Positions 35,469-44,595 of a stretch of 60,842 nt of DNA are shown here, piece after piece. The first letter of the stretch is position 1. Every line of letters starts with the position of its first letter. Both the position numbers and the translations under genes were made by a program. The stretch is from positions 1 to 60,842 of the forward strand of contig DASQWR010000064.1 in the NCBI GenBank assembly GCA_035640155.1, read 5' to 3'. The notes under the pieces were generated by a model. It was not told the origin of the DNA and did no database searches. It saw only the letters and a program-made list of their open reading frames with translations. The DNA is from JALYQB01 sp035640155 (lineage in GTDB: Bacteria; Actinomycetota; Actinomycetes; Mycobacteriales; Pseudonocardiaceae).

Positions 35469-36350
35469 TCAGCTGGTCGAGGCGTCGAGGAGCTTCGCCC
35501 GCAGCCGCAGTACCGCCCTGGTGTGCAGCTGACAGACCCGGGACTCGGTGACCCCGAGCACCTCACCGATCTCGGCCAGGGTGAGATTCTCGAAGTAGTA
35601 CAGCGTCACGACCACCCGGTCCCGCTGGACGAGCTGCGACACCGCCTGCGCGAGCAGTCGACGGCTCTCGACCCCGTCCATGACCGCACCCGGGTCCGGC
35701 ACCGAGTCGTCCGGCAGTGTCTCGGCCAGCGACGTACCGCCGCGGCCGACGGTGACGAGCTCGTCGAGGGCCACCACGCTGGTCAGCCGCAGTTGGGCGT
35801 AGAGCTCGAGCAGGTCCGACACGCTCAACCCGAGCTCGTCGGCCACCTCCGCGTCGGAAGCGGTGCGCAGCAACCGGGCCTCCAACCGCTCCAGCGCCCG
35901 CTCCACCTCCCGGGCGCGGCTGCGCACCGATCGCGGTACCCAGTCCTGGGCACGCAGGTCGTCGAGGATCGCGCCGCGGATCCGCTGCATCGCGTAGGTC
36001 TCGAACTTCAGGCCCCGCTCGGGCTCGAACCGGTCGATGGCATCGACCAGGCCGAAGATGCCCGACTGCACCAGGTCAGCGGCATCAACGTGGCCGGGCA
36101 GGCCGGTGCCCACCCGACCGGCGACATACTTGACCAGCGGGGCATAGTGCAGCACCAGCCGCTCCCGCAGCGCTGGGTCACGACGCTCGCCGTAGGAGCG
36201 CCACAGCGCGACGATGCCGGCCTCGACCTCGTACGCGCGCGCCGCCGGACCGAGCTCCCCGTTCTCTGACCGGACGGGTCTCACCACCGTGAGCGTGAGC
36301 GCGCGGCCACCTCCCCCCGGGAGGTCAGGAGCGGGGGTGGGCTCGGTCAT
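35469..36350 (-). CDS. whiG: FliA/WhiG-family RNA polymerase sigma factor
   Basis: A protein of 293 residues. Regions seen: sigma 2 (LHYAPLVKYVAGRVGTGLPG, ADLVQSGIFGLVDAIDRFEP, KFETYAMQRIRGAILDDLR), sigma 3 (RTASDAEVADELGLSVSDLL) and sigma 4 (YYFENLTLAEIGEVLGVTES, RVCQLHTRAVLRLR). The first 35 residues are a variable extension. In Streptomyces WhiG commits aerial hyphae to sporulation; in motile actinomycetes the same family controls flagella. GAAGGTG precedes the ATG. The start overlaps the end of xerC by 26 bases. Confidence 0.9.
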   Translation of the reverse strand: MTEPTPAPDLPGGGGRALTLTVVRPVRSENGELGPAARAYEVEAGIVALWRSYGERRDPALRERLVLHYAPLVKYVAGRVGTGLPGHVDAADLVQSGIFGLVDAIDRFEPERGLKFETYAMQRIRGAILDDLRAQDWVPRSVRSRAREVERALERLEARLLRTASDAEVADELGLSVSDLLELYAQLRLTSVVALDELVTVGRGGTSLAETLPDDSVPDPGAVMDGVESRRLLAQAVSQLVQRDRVVVTLYYFENLTLAEIGEVLGVTESRVCQLHTRAVLRLRAKLLDASTS

Positions 36351-37311
36351 GGATCACCTTCAGCCTCTCGACGGTCACGTGCGTGTACAGCTGAGTGGTC
36401 GCGAGCGTAGCGTGACCGAGCAGTTCTTGGACGCTGCGAAGGTCGGCGCCGCCCTCCAGCAGGTGGGTCGCCGCCGAGTGTCGCAGCCCGTGCGGGCCGG
36501 TGTCCGCGGCATCGGGAACCGAGCCGACAGCGTCGTGGACGACCATCCGCACGATCCGAGGATCGAGCCGACCGCCCCGCGCCCCGAGGAACAACGCCGC
36601 AGGTGACGGGGGCCGCACCAGGGCAGGACGCCCCTCGGCGAGCCACCGCTGCACCGCCCGGTCCGCCGGCACCCCGTAGGGCACCGAGCGCTCCCGGTCC
36701 CCCTTGCCAACCACCCGCACCAGACGCCTGGTGGCATCGAGGTCATCGAGGTCGAGCCCGCACAACTCCGCCACCCGAATTCCGGTCGCGTACAGCAGTT
36801 CCATCACAGAGTGGTCACGCAGAGCGATCGGATCGGCCTCTGCCGCCCCAGCCTCGGACGCCCGCAGTGCCGCCGCGGCCTGGTCGGCGCGCAGCACGGC
36901 AGGCAGGGTCCGGTGTGGGCGGGGCGAGGCCAGCCGTGGCCCCGGGTCGGTGGGTTGCCGGCCGTCGCGAGCCGCCCAGGCCGTGAACGCGCGTGCCGCC
37001 GCGGCGCGGCGCGCGAGCGTCCCGCGGCTGCGGCCAGCCGCATGCTGGGTGGCGAGCCAGCTGCGTAGCATCGCCAGGTCCAAGCCGGCCAGCCCGACGC
37101 CGCCCGCTGCTGCGAGGTGGCCCAGCAGCGCGGTGACGTCACCCCGGTAGGCCCGCACCGTATGCGGGGAGAGCCCCCGCACCGCCCGGAGGTGGGAGAC
37201 GAAGGCCTCGAGGTGCTCCGCCAGGGCAGGGGGCAGCGCCTCCGGACGCGTAGCCCGCTCGGTCACCTCGCCACGCTTCGCTACCGGCGCCGGCCGGTCA
37301 AGCACCGCCAC
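36325..37311 (-). CDS. xerC: Tyrosine recombinase XerC
   Basis: A protein of 328 residues. The N-terminal core-binding domain reads HLEAFVSHLRAVRGLSPHTV. The catalytic domain carries Arg in LLYATGIRVAEL, Lys in GKGDRERSVPYG, His and Arg in HGLRHSAATHLLEGG, and the Tyr nucleophile in LATTQLYTHV. XerC with XerD resolves chromosome dimers at dif. The GTG start overlaps the dprA end by 14 bases, in the usual actinobacterial xerC-dprA order. Confidence 0.95.
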   Translation of the reverse strand: MAVLDRPAPVAKRGEVTERATRPEALPPALAEHLEAFVSHLRAVRGLSPHTVRAYRGDVTALLGHLAAAGGVGLAGLDLAMLRSWLATQHAAGRSRGTLARRAAAARAFTAWAARDGRQPTDPGPRLASPRPHRTLPAVLRADQAAAALRASEAGAAEADPIALRDHSVMELLYATGIRVAELCGLDLDDLDATRRLVRVVGKGDRERSVPYGVPADRAVQRWLAEGRPALVRPPSPAALFLGARGGRLDPRIVRMVVHDAVGSVPDAADTGPHGLRHSAATHLLEGGADLRSVQELLGHATLATTQLYTHVTVERLKVIHDRAHPRS

Positions 37312-38530
37312 GCCCCACCATTTCCCTGGTTCCCGTCATCTCCCTGGTGCGGCGCCAACCGTCCGCACCGCACTCGACCAGACCCTGAAGCTCGAGCAGG
37401 GGCAGCACCGCCCGTACCCGGGTCAGCGGCACGCCGGAGTCCCCGACCAGCTGCTCGGCGTGCCGCGGCGCCCGGGCTGGCAGTGCCTCGTAGACCGCCA
37501 GCTGTTCCGGGGAGAGCCCGTCGGTCGCCCGGGCGGGCACCGGCAGCGGCGGCGCCAGGTCGTCGCCGATCCGCCCGATGGTCTCGGCGACCTCCTCCAC
37601 CCGGGTCACCAGCACGGCCTGCTCATCGCGGAGCATCGCGTGGCACCCCACCGACAGCGCGGAGGTGACCGGGCCGGGCACGGCCATCACCACCCGGCCC
37701 AGCACACCGGCGAGCCCGGCGGTGCGGCGGGCGCCACTGCGCGCACCCGCCTCGATCACCACGGTGCCGGCCGAGAGGGCCGCGATGATGCCGTTGCGGA
37801 CCAGGAAGCGGTGCTTGGCCGGCCGGATGCCGGGCGGGTACTCGCTGACGACGGCGCCGCGCTGGGCCATCCGGTCGAGCAGGCCGGCGTGCCCGGCCGG
37901 GTACGACCGGTCCAACCCGCAGGCCTGCACCGCGACCGTGCTGCCGTCCGCTGCCAGCGCGCCGCGATGCGCAGCGCCGTCGACGCCGAACGCCGCACCC
38001 GACACCACGGCGTAACCCCGGTCGGCAAGGCCGAACCCGAAGTCCGCGGCGACGTGCTCGCCGTACCCGGTGGCCGCCCGGGCACCCACCACCGTGACCG
38101 CGGCCTCGGCCACCTCGGCGAGGGACGCGGCGCCGCGCACCCATAGCGCCAGCGGTTCGCACAGGCGGTCGTCGGCCTGCCCCTGCGGCGTGCGATAGCA
38201 GGCGAACGCCCACACCGGCCACTCGTCGTCCTCCGGCACCACCAACCGTCCGCCCAGTGCCCCGATCTCGGCCAGATCCCGCTCCGCGCGGTCCTCCGCG
38301 TAGCGGGCCGCTGTCTCGGCCGCCACCGCGTCCGGCACCCGGCGTCGCGCGACGGCCCGCGCGGCCCGTAGCGGACCCTGCTCCGCGACCAGCGCAGCCA
38401 GCGCGGGTGCGGGCGGTTCCGCGACACGGTTCAGGTAGGCCCGGGCGAGCCGCAGCTCGCTCGGCGCTGATGATTCGACCCTGCCAGCAGGTCTCAGCGC
38501 TGATGATTCGACCCTGCCAGCAGGTCTCAT
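37298..38530 (-). CDS. dprA: DNA-processing protein DprA
   Basis: A protein of 410 residues. The Rossmann-like DprA/Smf domain is clear: VTVVGARAATGYGEHVAADF, AVVSGAAFGVDGAAHRGAL, GLDRSYPAGHAGLLDRMA, SEYPPGIRPAKHRFLVRNG, VVIEAGARSGARRTA and AVPGPVTSALSVGCH. A winged-helix C-terminus follows (LVGDSGVPLTRVRAVLPLLE). DprA loads RecA on incoming ssDNA. The first 22 residues are two identical 11-residue units encoded by a 33-bp tandem repeat, an oddity. ATG overlaps the comM stop (ATGA). Confidence 0.95.
   Translation of the reverse strand: MRPAGRVESSALRPAGRVESSAPSELRLARAYLNRVAEPPAPALAALVAEQGPLRAARAVARRRVPDAVAAETAARYAEDRAERDLAEIGALGGRLVVPEDDEWPVWAFACYRTPQGQADDRLCEPLALWVRGAASLAEVAEAAVTVVGARAATGYGEHVAADFGFGLADRGYAVVSGAAFGVDGAAHRGALAADGSTVAVQACGLDRSYPAGHAGLLDRMAQRGAVVSEYPPGIRPAKHRFLVRNGIIAALSAGTVVIEAGARSGARRTAGLAGVLGRVVMAVPGPVTSALSVGCHAMLRDEQAVLVTRVEEVAETIGRIGDDLAPPLPVPARATDGLSPEQLAVYEALPARAPRHAEQLVGDSGVPLTRVRAVLPLLELQGLVECGADGWRRTREMTGTREMVGRGGA
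38464..38529 (-). repeat. Two identical tandem 33-bp units at the start of dprA
   Basis: Units at 38464-38496 and 38497-38529 are identical. They encode RPAGRVESSA with Met or Leu in front, and stay in frame. The second unit in plus-strand order overlaps the comM stop codon, so the duplication sits at the comM-dprA junction. Confidence 0.92.
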
Positions 38531-40038
38531 GCCGCTCTCCGGTCCTTGAAGTTCAACGCCACGGCCACGTCCTCCTCGGACGGACAGCTATGCCCCGCGA
38601 GGTCGGCCACCGTCCAGGCGACCCGCAGACAACGGTCGGCTCCCCGGGCGGTGAGCAGCCCCATCCGCAGCGAGTGCTCGATTGGTGCGCGCACCCCGCG
38701 CGGCAGGCGGTACCGGCGCCGCAGCGCCGGCCCGGGCACCTCGGCATTCGTGGCCCAGCCGTGGTCCCCCCACCGGACCCGCGCCGCCCGCCGAGCCGCG
38801 AACACCCGTTCCCGCACCACCGCAGTGGTCTCCGGCTCACATCCGGCACCGTCCATCTGCATCACCGGCCGCATCGCCACCCGCAGGTCGACGCGGTCCA
38901 GCAGCGGGCCGGAGAGCCGGCCCATATAGCGGCGCCGGGCAGCCGGCGCGCAGGTACAGTCCCGCTCGTCCGGTGGCGCGCAGGGGCACGGGTTGGCCGC
39001 CAGGACCAGCTGGCAGCGCGCGGGGTAGGTCACCACGCCGTCCCGTCGGGCCAGCCGCACCTCGCCGTCCTCCAACGGAGTCCGCAGCGCCTCCAATGAC
39101 CGCGGGCCGAACTCGGGCACCTCGTCCAGCAGGAGCACTCCGCGATGGGCCCGGCTCACCGCCCCCGGCCGGGCCAGTCCCGAGCCGCCACCGATCAGCG
39201 CGGTCATCGAGCTGGTGTGGTGCGGAGCCACGAACGGCGGTGCGGAGAGCAGCGGAGTGTCCGGCGCCAGCAACCCCGCCACCGAGTGGATCGCGGTGAC
39301 CTCCAGCGCCTCCTCCGCGGACAGCTCGGGCAGCAGGCCGACCATGCGCTGCGCCAGCATCGTCTTGCCGGTGCCCGGCGGACCCGTGAGCAACAGGTGG
39401 TGGCCCCCGGCCGCGGCCACCTCCACGGCCCATCGCGCGTCGGGCTGGCCGAGCACGTCCGCCAAGTCCGGCACCACCGCGGGCGGAGCCGCCCGGGACG
39501 GACCGGGCCGCTCCAGCTGCACCGTGGGATCGCGCAGCCAGGCCAGCACGTCGTGAAGCCACGCGGCGCCGTACACCTCCACGCCGTCCACCAGCGCCGC
39601 CTCGGCGAGCCCACCCCCGGGCACCACCACGCGGCGCATCCCCGCCCGGCGTGCGGCGAGCACCGCCGGCAACACCCCACGGACCGGTCGCAGCCTGCCG
39701 TCCAGCGCCAGCTCACCGATCAGGACGGTGCCGCGGAGCCGCTCTGCCGGTACCGTCCGGTCCGCCGCGAGCAGCGCCACCGCGAGCGCCACGTCGTAAC
39801 CCGATCCGACCTTCGGCAGGGTTGCCGGTGACAGCGCCAGGGTCATCCGCCGCGACGGCCAGCTCTCCCCGGAGTTGAGCACCGCCGCACGGATCCGGTC
39901 CCGCGCCTCGGACAGCGCGGCGTCCGGCAGTCCCACCAGCTGCAGTCCGGGCAGACCGGCACCGATGTCGGCCTCGACCTCGACCAGCACACCGTCCACC
40001 CCGAGCAGCGCCACCGACCAGGCGCTCGCCAGGGCCAT
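38527..40038 (-). CDS. comM: YifB/ComM-family magnesium-chelatase-like AAA+ ATPase
   Basis: A protein of 503 residues from the ATG at 40038 (MALASAWSVALLGVDG). The N-terminal Lon-protease-like domain holds LVGLPDAALSEARDRIRAA. The ATPase has Walker A GPPGTGKTM and Walker B VLLLDEVPEF, followed by VLAANPCPCAPP and a Cys-rich DCTCAP segment, typical of the family. ComM helicases drive branch migration in natural transformation. Its start overlaps the yraN stop and its stop overlaps the dprA start, giving a coupled yraN-comM-dprA unit. Confidence 0.95.
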   Translation of the reverse strand: MALASAWSVALLGVDGVLVEVEADIGAGLPGLQLVGLPDAALSEARDRIRAAVLNSGESWPSRRMTLALSPATLPKVGSGYDVALAVALLAADRTVPAERLRGTVLIGELALDGRLRPVRGVLPAVLAARRAGMRRVVVPGGGLAEAALVDGVEVYGAAWLHDVLAWLRDPTVQLERPGPSRAAPPAVVPDLADVLGQPDARWAVEVAAAGGHHLLLTGPPGTGKTMLAQRMVGLLPELSAEEALEVTAIHSVAGLLAPDTPLLSAPPFVAPHHTSSMTALIGGGSGLARPGAVSRAHRGVLLLDEVPEFGPRSLEALRTPLEDGEVRLARRDGVVTYPARCQLVLAANPCPCAPPDERDCTCAPAARRRYMGRLSGPLLDRVDLRVAMRPVMQMDGAGCEPETTAVVRERVFAARRAARVRWGDHGWATNAEVPGPALRRRYRLPRGVRAPIEHSLRMGLLTARGADRCLRVAWTVADLAGHSCPSEEDVAVALNFKDRRAA

Positions 40039-40400
40039 CAGAACGCTCCCGGCAGGTGCGTCACCGTGGCCGGTCCCTGCGGGGGGCACAGCACGGCGAC
40101 GACGTCGAACCGCACCTCGCACCACCCGGCATGGTGCGACGTGAGCCACCTGGCTGCGAGCCGGCGGATCCGGGCCGCCTTCGCCGGCGTCACCGCCTCC
40201 GCCGGTGCTCCGAACCCGAGCCCGGAACGGGTCTTCACCTCGCACACCACCAGCCGCTGCCGGTCGGTGGCCACCAGATCCAGCTCGCCCTCGCGACATC
40301 GCCAGTTCCGGGAGAGCACCACCAGGCCGCGTTCAGCCAGGTACTGCGCGGCCACGTCTTCGCCGTGTCGCCCCAGCTCGTCGCGTGTCGATCCCGTCAT
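40038..40400 (-). CDS. yraN: YraN-family (UPF0102) nuclease-fold protein
   Basis: A protein of 120 residues. The family pattern is complete: LGRHGEDVAAQYLAERG, then LSRNWRCREGELDLVATD, VVCEVKTRSGLGFG, and RRLAARWLTSH. E-x-D and EVK match the restriction-endonuclease-like fold. Role not established; it always lies near dprA/comM. Its stop overlaps the comM ATG. Confidence 0.93.
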   Translation of the reverse strand: MTGSTRDELGRHGEDVAAQYLAERGLVVLSRNWRCREGELDLVATDRQRLVVCEVKTRSGLGFGAPAEAVTPAKAARIRRLAARWLTSHHAGWCEVRFDVVAVLCPPQGPATVTHLPGAF

Positions 40401-40581
40401 CGTGCCTCCCCGTCACCACGCCGCTGACGGGCTCACGGTGCCGCAGCGTCGCCGCGCTGCGCCGGGGTTGCCGGCGGGGCCTGTGGACAATCAGCGGGTT
40501 GGGGACAACCGCGTGCTCCGGGCCTCGGGGACCGGCCCGGTGCGGGTCCAGCGTGCCAGGGTGCTCAGGCGCCTCAGGGTG

Positions 40582-40905
40582 TCAGGGGCCGAACGGCCCG
40601 GGCTCGGGGAGCCGTAGGTCAGGCTTGTCCAACTCCTCGACGTTGACGTCCTTGAACGTGATGACCCGGACCTGCTTGACGAACCGGGCCGGCCGGTACA
40701 TGTCCCACACCCACGCATCGGACATCCGCACTTCGAAGTAGACCTCGCCGTCGGCGTTGCGAGGCTGCACGTCGACGGCGTTGGCCAGGTAAAAGCGCCG
40801 CTCGGTCTCCACGACGAATGCGAACTGCCCGACGACGTCGCGGTACTCCTTGTAGAGCGAGAGCTCCATCTCGGTCTCGTACTTCTCGAGGTCTTCAGCG
40901 CTCAT
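40582..40905 (-). CDS. DUF2469 family protein
   Basis: A protein of 107 residues (MSAEDLEKYETEMELSLYKE), nearly invariant in actinobacteria and known only as DUF2469 (Rv2901c type). Acidic, with VVGQFAFVVETERRFYLANA and VWDMYRPARFVKQVRVITF; no membrane or catalytic motif. It follows rnhB with an ATGA overlap. Function unknown. Confidence 0.93.
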   Translation of the reverse strand: MSAEDLEKYETEMELSLYKEYRDVVGQFAFVVETERRFYLANAVDVQPRNADGEVYFEVRMSDAWVWDMYRPARFVKQVRVITFKDVNVEELDKPDLRLPEPGPFGP

Positions 40906-41765
40906 CGGTCGCTGCCCGCTCGATCCATCACTCGACTCATCTCCGGTGCCGCACCTGAGGTCCTGTCCCCGCACCCGCCGTCCTCGTCTGCCGGGGTGTC
41001 CGGCACCGGCCGATGCCCGGCCGGACCCCCATTCTGGACCACTCGCCGCGCAGCGGCCGCCCGCATCGGGGGTACCCGCGTGCCGTTGCGGTACGCGGCC
41101 GCGACGACGTTGACGTAGGAGTACCGGTGCTGCGGGCACGGCCCGGTGGTGAGCAGGGCGGTGGCGTGCTCCTCGGTGCAGTAGCCCTTGTGGTCGGCGA
41201 AGCCGTACCGCGGCCACCGCTCGTGCAGGTCGGTCATGATGCGGTCGCGGGTCACCTTGGCGAGCACCGATGCGGCGGCGACGCACGCCGCGACCCGGTC
41301 GCCACCGATGACGGCCATGTTCGGCGCGGTGAGCCCCGGCACCCGGAAACCGTCGGTGAGCACGTAGCCGGGGTGTACGGCCAACCCGGCGACCGCCCGG
41401 CGCATGCCCTCGATGTTCGCCACGTGCACTCCCAGCGCGTCGACCTCCGCCGCGGGGATCACGACTACGCTGCGGGCCACCCCGCGGGCCACGAGCACGT
41501 CGTGGAAGTGCTCCCGTCGCGCAGCGCTGAGCAGCTTGGAGTCGGTGAGCCCGTCCAGCGCGGCGGTGTCCGCGGCACGCAGCACGCACGCCGCGACGAC
41601 CAGCGGGCCGGCGCATGCGCCCCGCCCTGCCTCGTCCACCCCGGCCACCGGACCGAGTCCACTCCGGCGCAGGGTGGCCTGCAGGGTCCAGATGCCCGCG
41701 CCACGACGTACCACCGCCCGGGGAGGGCGGAGCAGGTCCGGCGGTGACGGACGGCGTCGCGCCAC
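40902..41765 (-). CDS. rnhB: Ribonuclease HII
   Basis: A protein of 287 residues. The active-site acids are in VAGVDEAGRGACAGPLV and in VLTDGF; GGDRVAACVAAASVLAKVTR and RYGFADHKGYCTEEHA follow. It removes ribonucleotides from DNA and RNA:DNA hybrids. About 60 residues past the usual end form a Gly/Pro/Asp-rich tail. Start is GTG. It overlaps the DUF2469 gene by four bases and lies 14 bases after lepB. Confidence 0.95.
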   Translation of the reverse strand: MARRRPSPPDLLRPPRAVVRRGAGIWTLQATLRRSGLGPVAGVDEAGRGACAGPLVVAACVLRAADTAALDGLTDSKLLSAARREHFHDVLVARGVARSVVVIPAAEVDALGVHVANIEGMRRAVAGLAVHPGYVLTDGFRVPGLTAPNMAVIGGDRVAACVAAASVLAKVTRDRIMTDLHERWPRYGFADHKGYCTEEHATALLTTGPCPQHRYSYVNVVAAAYRNGTRVPPMRAAAARRVVQNGGPAGHRPVPDTPADEDGGCGDRTSGAAPEMSRVMDRAGSDR

Positions 41766-41779
41766 CGCCGGCTCCCCGC

Positions 41780-42610
41780 TCAGTGGCGCCCCCAGGTGGG
41801 AGTACCCAGCGCGGCTGCCGTCTGCGGGTTCGGATCGTTGATGCCCTTCCAGCGGTCCGGCGGCAACACGACCGCCCGGGTCTTGCCGATCACGTTGCCG
41901 ATTGGGATGGTGCCGTTGGCGTCGTCATCGACGTGGCGACGGGAGTCCGCTGAGTTGTTGCGATTGTCGCCCATCACCCACAGATGTCCCTCGGGCACGG
42001 TGACCGGGGCGAAGCTCTCCTGCGGTTGGCCCCCGGCGAGGTAGACGTAGGGCTCGGTCAGCGGCTGACCGGGCGCTGGCTCGCTCGCATCGGCGACCAG
42101 GACGCGGTTCTGGTCGTCGCAGCACTGCACTGTCTGCCCGCCGACGGCGATGACCCGCTTGACGAAGTCCCGCTCGTCCGGCGGAGCGAGACCGATCAAC
42201 GCTGCCGCCTGCTGCAGACCGCGCAGCAGCACGTTGTCCGGCTCGGACCGCTCGAACTCGGCGCTGCCCGCCCACGAGGCCGGACCACGGAACACCACGA
42301 CGTCGCCCGGACTCGGCTCATCGAAGCGGTAGACGAGCTTGTCCACCAGCACCCGGTCGTTGGTGCACCCGGAGCAGCCCTGCAGCGTCTGCTCCATCGA
42401 CGCCGAGGGAATCACGTACACCCGGGCCAGGAACGTCTGGATCAGGAAGGTGAGCACCAGTGCGGTGACCAACAGGATCGGCAGCTCACGCCAGAACGAA
42501 CTCTTCCGCTGCTGACGGTGGCGGGGCCCGCGCCGGGCCCGCGGTCGGGGACGACCGGTGTCGCCGGGATCGCCGCGGGGTGGATCGGTCGAAGGCACGA
42601 GGTCGGCCAC
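41780..42610 (-). CDS. lepB: Signal peptidase I
   Basis: A protein of 276 residues. A basic cytoplasmic head (residues 1-40) precedes one membrane anchor (LPILLVTALVLTFLIQTFLA). Catalytic Ser71 lies in PSASMEQTL and Lys151 in DFVKRVIAVGG; the late box is GDNRNNSADSR. Two Cys pairs are seen outside the membrane (GCSGC, QCCDD). It cuts signal peptides of exported proteins. GTG start; between rplS and rnhB as in mycobacteria. Confidence 0.96.
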   Translation of the reverse strand: MADLVPSTDPPRGDPGDTGRPRPRARRGPRHRQQRKSSFWRELPILLVTALVLTFLIQTFLARVYVIPSASMEQTLQGCSGCTNDRVLVDKLVYRFDEPSPGDVVVFRGPASWAGSAEFERSEPDNVLLRGLQQAAALIGLAPPDERDFVKRVIAVGGQTVQCCDDQNRVLVADASEPAPGQPLTEPYVYLAGGQPQESFAPVTVPEGHLWVMGDNRNNSADSRRHVDDDANGTIPIGNVIGKTRAVVLPPDRWKGINDPNPQTAAALGTPTWGRH

Positions 42611-42619
42611 CGCGTAAGA

Positions 42620-43003
42620 CTACGTGAGACGCCCGGCAGCGGATCGGGAGACCGGAGCCGGCTCGCGCTTCTCCTTGATCTTCGCGGCCTTGCCGCGCAG
42701 GTCGCGCAGGTAGTACAGCTTCGCCCGGCGGACGTCGCCGCGGGTGACGACCTCGATCTTGGCGATGTTCGGGGTGTGCACCGGGAAGGTGCGCTCCACG
42801 CCGACGCCGAACGAGACCTTGCGGACGGTGAAAGTCTCGGCCAGCCCGCCGCCCTGCCGGCGGATCACCGCGCCTTGGAAGACCTGGACGCGCTGACGTG
42901 CACCCTCGATGACGCGGACGTGCACCTTCAGCGTGTCGCCGGGCCGGAAATCCGGGATGTCGGAACGCAGCGACTGGGCATCCAGGGCGTCCAGGGTGTT
43001 CAT
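42620..43003 (-). CDS. rplS: 50S ribosomal protein L19
   Basis: A protein of 127 residues. Core motifs: DIPDFRPGDTLKVHVRVIEG, RVQVFQGAVIRRQGGG, TFTVRKVSFGVGVERTFPVH, and VTRGDVRRAKLYYLR. The last ten residues are a variable tail. It has its own leader of about 240 bases, separated from trmD by a hairpin. Confidence 0.98.
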   Translation of the reverse strand: MNTLDALDAQSLRSDIPDFRPGDTLKVHVRVIEGARQRVQVFQGAVIRRQGGGLAETFTVRKVSFGVGVERTFPVHTPNIAKIEVVTRGDVRRAKLYYLRDLRGKAAKIKEKREPAPVSRSAAGRLT

Positions 43004-43206
43004 CGGGTCCGTCCTCGTGGTTGTTCTCGGAACTCGTCCTTGGAAACGTCAGGTGTGCAGGCAGCTGCTCCGCCGACGCGGCGACCCGATGGGATCGGAT
43101 GGGATCGGACACGGCGCTCGGGTGATGGGGCGGGGCGCAGGCACGGAAGCAACCATTCGAACCCATCATGAGGCGTCCGGCTGCAGCGACTGCGACCAGT
43201 GTGCCA

Positions 43207-43245
43207 GACGGCGCCGGGCGCGGGAAATCCGGGCGCGGTGCCGTC
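43207..43245. terminator. Hairpin after trmD
   Basis: GACGGCGCC at 43207-43215 can pair with GGTGCCGTC at 43237-43245 (one G-T pair), with further GC pairing inside. It begins at the trmD stop codon on the minus strand, so it likely ends the rpsP-khpA-rimM-trmD transcript before rplS. Confidence 0.55.
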
Positions 43246-44008
43246 AGCCCTCGGGTCCCGAGCCACCGCGGCGCAGGCCCTCGAGCGCAGCCCGGTCGGC
43301 CGCATCCAACTGCTCTCCACGCAGGGCGGCCAGCAGGTCAGGGCGGCGGGCTGCGGTGCGTTCCAGCGACCGGTCCCGTCGCCACCGGGCGATCGCTGCG
43401 TGGTTGCCCGAACGCAGCACCGCAGGCACCTCCCGACCGCGCCACACCTCCGGGCGGGTGTAGCAGGGACCTTCGAGCAGGCCGTCGGAGAAGGAGTCCT
43501 GCTGCGCCGAGGCGGGATTGCCCAGCACCCCGGGCAGCAGCCGGGCGAGCGCCTCCACGATCACCAGCACCGCCACCTCGCCGCCGACCAGGACGTAGTC
43601 GCCGATCGAGATCTCGTCGACATCCATCCGAGTCGCGGCGTCGTCGAGCACCCGCTGGTCGATGCCCTCGTAGCGACCGCAGGCGAACACCAGCCAGGGC
43701 TCGGCGACCAGCTCGGCGGCGATCGCCTGGGTGAACGGGCGACCCGCCGGGGTGGGTACCACCAGCCGCGGCGGATGCTCACCCGCGCAGACGACGTCCA
43801 GCGCATCCCCCCACACCTGCGGGCGCATCACCATGCCCGGCCCACCCCCGTAGGGCGCGTCGTCCACCGCGCGGTGCACGTCGTGCGTCCAGTCGCGCAG
43901 GTCGTGGGTGTCGAAGGACAGCAGCCCGCGCTCGATCGCGCTACCGAGCAGTGCCTCGCGTGCGGGGGCGAGATACTCGGGGAAGATCGTGACGACGTCA
44001 ATCCGCAC
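43244..44008 (-). CDS. trmD: tRNA (guanine-N1-)-methyltransferase
   Basis: A protein of 254 residues. TrmD makes m1G37 in tRNAs. SPOUT-fold motifs: MRIDVVTIFPEYL, DDAPYGGGPGMVMRPQVW, FACGRYEGIDQRV, and SIGDYVLVGGEVA with the trefoil-knot SAM site, then LPGVLGNPASAQQDSF. Start overlaps the rimM end by 11 bases. Confidence 0.97.
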   Translation of the reverse strand: MRIDVVTIFPEYLAPAREALLGSAIERGLLSFDTHDLRDWTHDVHRAVDDAPYGGGPGMVMRPQVWGDALDVVCAGEHPPRLVVPTPAGRPFTQAIAAELVAEPWLVFACGRYEGIDQRVLDDAATRMDVDEISIGDYVLVGGEVAVLVIVEALARLLPGVLGNPASAQQDSFSDGLLEGPCYTRPEVWRGREVPAVLRSGNHAAIARWRRDRSLERTAARRPDLLAALRGEQLDAADRAALEGLRRGGSGPEG

Positions 44009-44576
44009 GGTGCCGGTCCGGATCGTGCGCTTCGAACAGGCCCTCGGGTGGTTCGAGCACCACCCGCCGCGCAGCGAGGTCGACCTCGGGCACGATCTCC
44101 CGCACGAACGGGACCAGCACGTCCCCTGGCCCCGTGTCCGGCCCCCCAGTCTCTGGCCCGGAGGCTACGACGAGCAGGTCACCCCCGGGAGTGTGCAGCA
44201 CCTCGCGGACAGCACCCAGCTCGGCCCCGGCGGTGTCCACGACGAGCAGGCCCTCGAGCTCGTGGTCGTGGAACTCGTCGGGGTCCTCGATCGGCGCGAG
44301 GGTGCGCACGTCGACGGTGAGCAGAGTGCCGCGCAGCGCCTCGGCAGCGGCGCGGTCGTCCACTCCCTCGAAGCGGACCAGCAGCCGGCCGGCATGGGGG
44401 CGCACGGACGAGACGGTGAGCACCCGCCCCGTCCCCGCTGCGAGCTGCGCGCCGACGGTGAACCGCTGGTCCGGCGCATCAGTGCGGACCGTCACGCCGA
44501 CCTCACCGCGCACGCCGTGCGGGCGGCCGACCCTGCCCACCAGGCGGTGGGTGTCCGCGGGTCCGGCGGGCCGCAC
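43998..44576 (-). CDS. rimM: Ribosome maturation factor RimM
   Basis: About 192 residues from the GTG at 44576 (MRPAGPADTHRLVGRVGRPH); an ATG at 44639 would overlap the upstream gene. The RimM barrel begins LVGRVGRPHGVRGEVGV, and the PRC-like C-terminal domain shows DHELEGLLVVDTAGAELGAV and VLVPFVREIVPEVDLAARRV. It helps 16S/30S head maturation with S19. Sits between khpA and trmD as in most bacteria. Confidence 0.94.
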   Translation of the reverse strand: MRPAGPADTHRLVGRVGRPHGVRGEVGVTVRTDAPDQRFTVGAQLAAGTGRVLTVSSVRPHAGRLLVRFEGVDDRAAAEALRGTLLTVDVRTLAPIEDPDEFHDHELEGLLVVDTAGAELGAVREVLHTPGGDLLVVASGPETGGPDTGPGDVLVPFVREIVPEVDLAARRVVLEPPEGLFEAHDPDRHRAD

Positions 44577-44595
44577 AGGAAGCTCGTTCGGGTGC

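Noticed and set aside
43083..43112. Tandem GATGGGATCG units upstream of rplS as a regulator site
   Set aside because: Only two short copies and no known operator match; too little to call.
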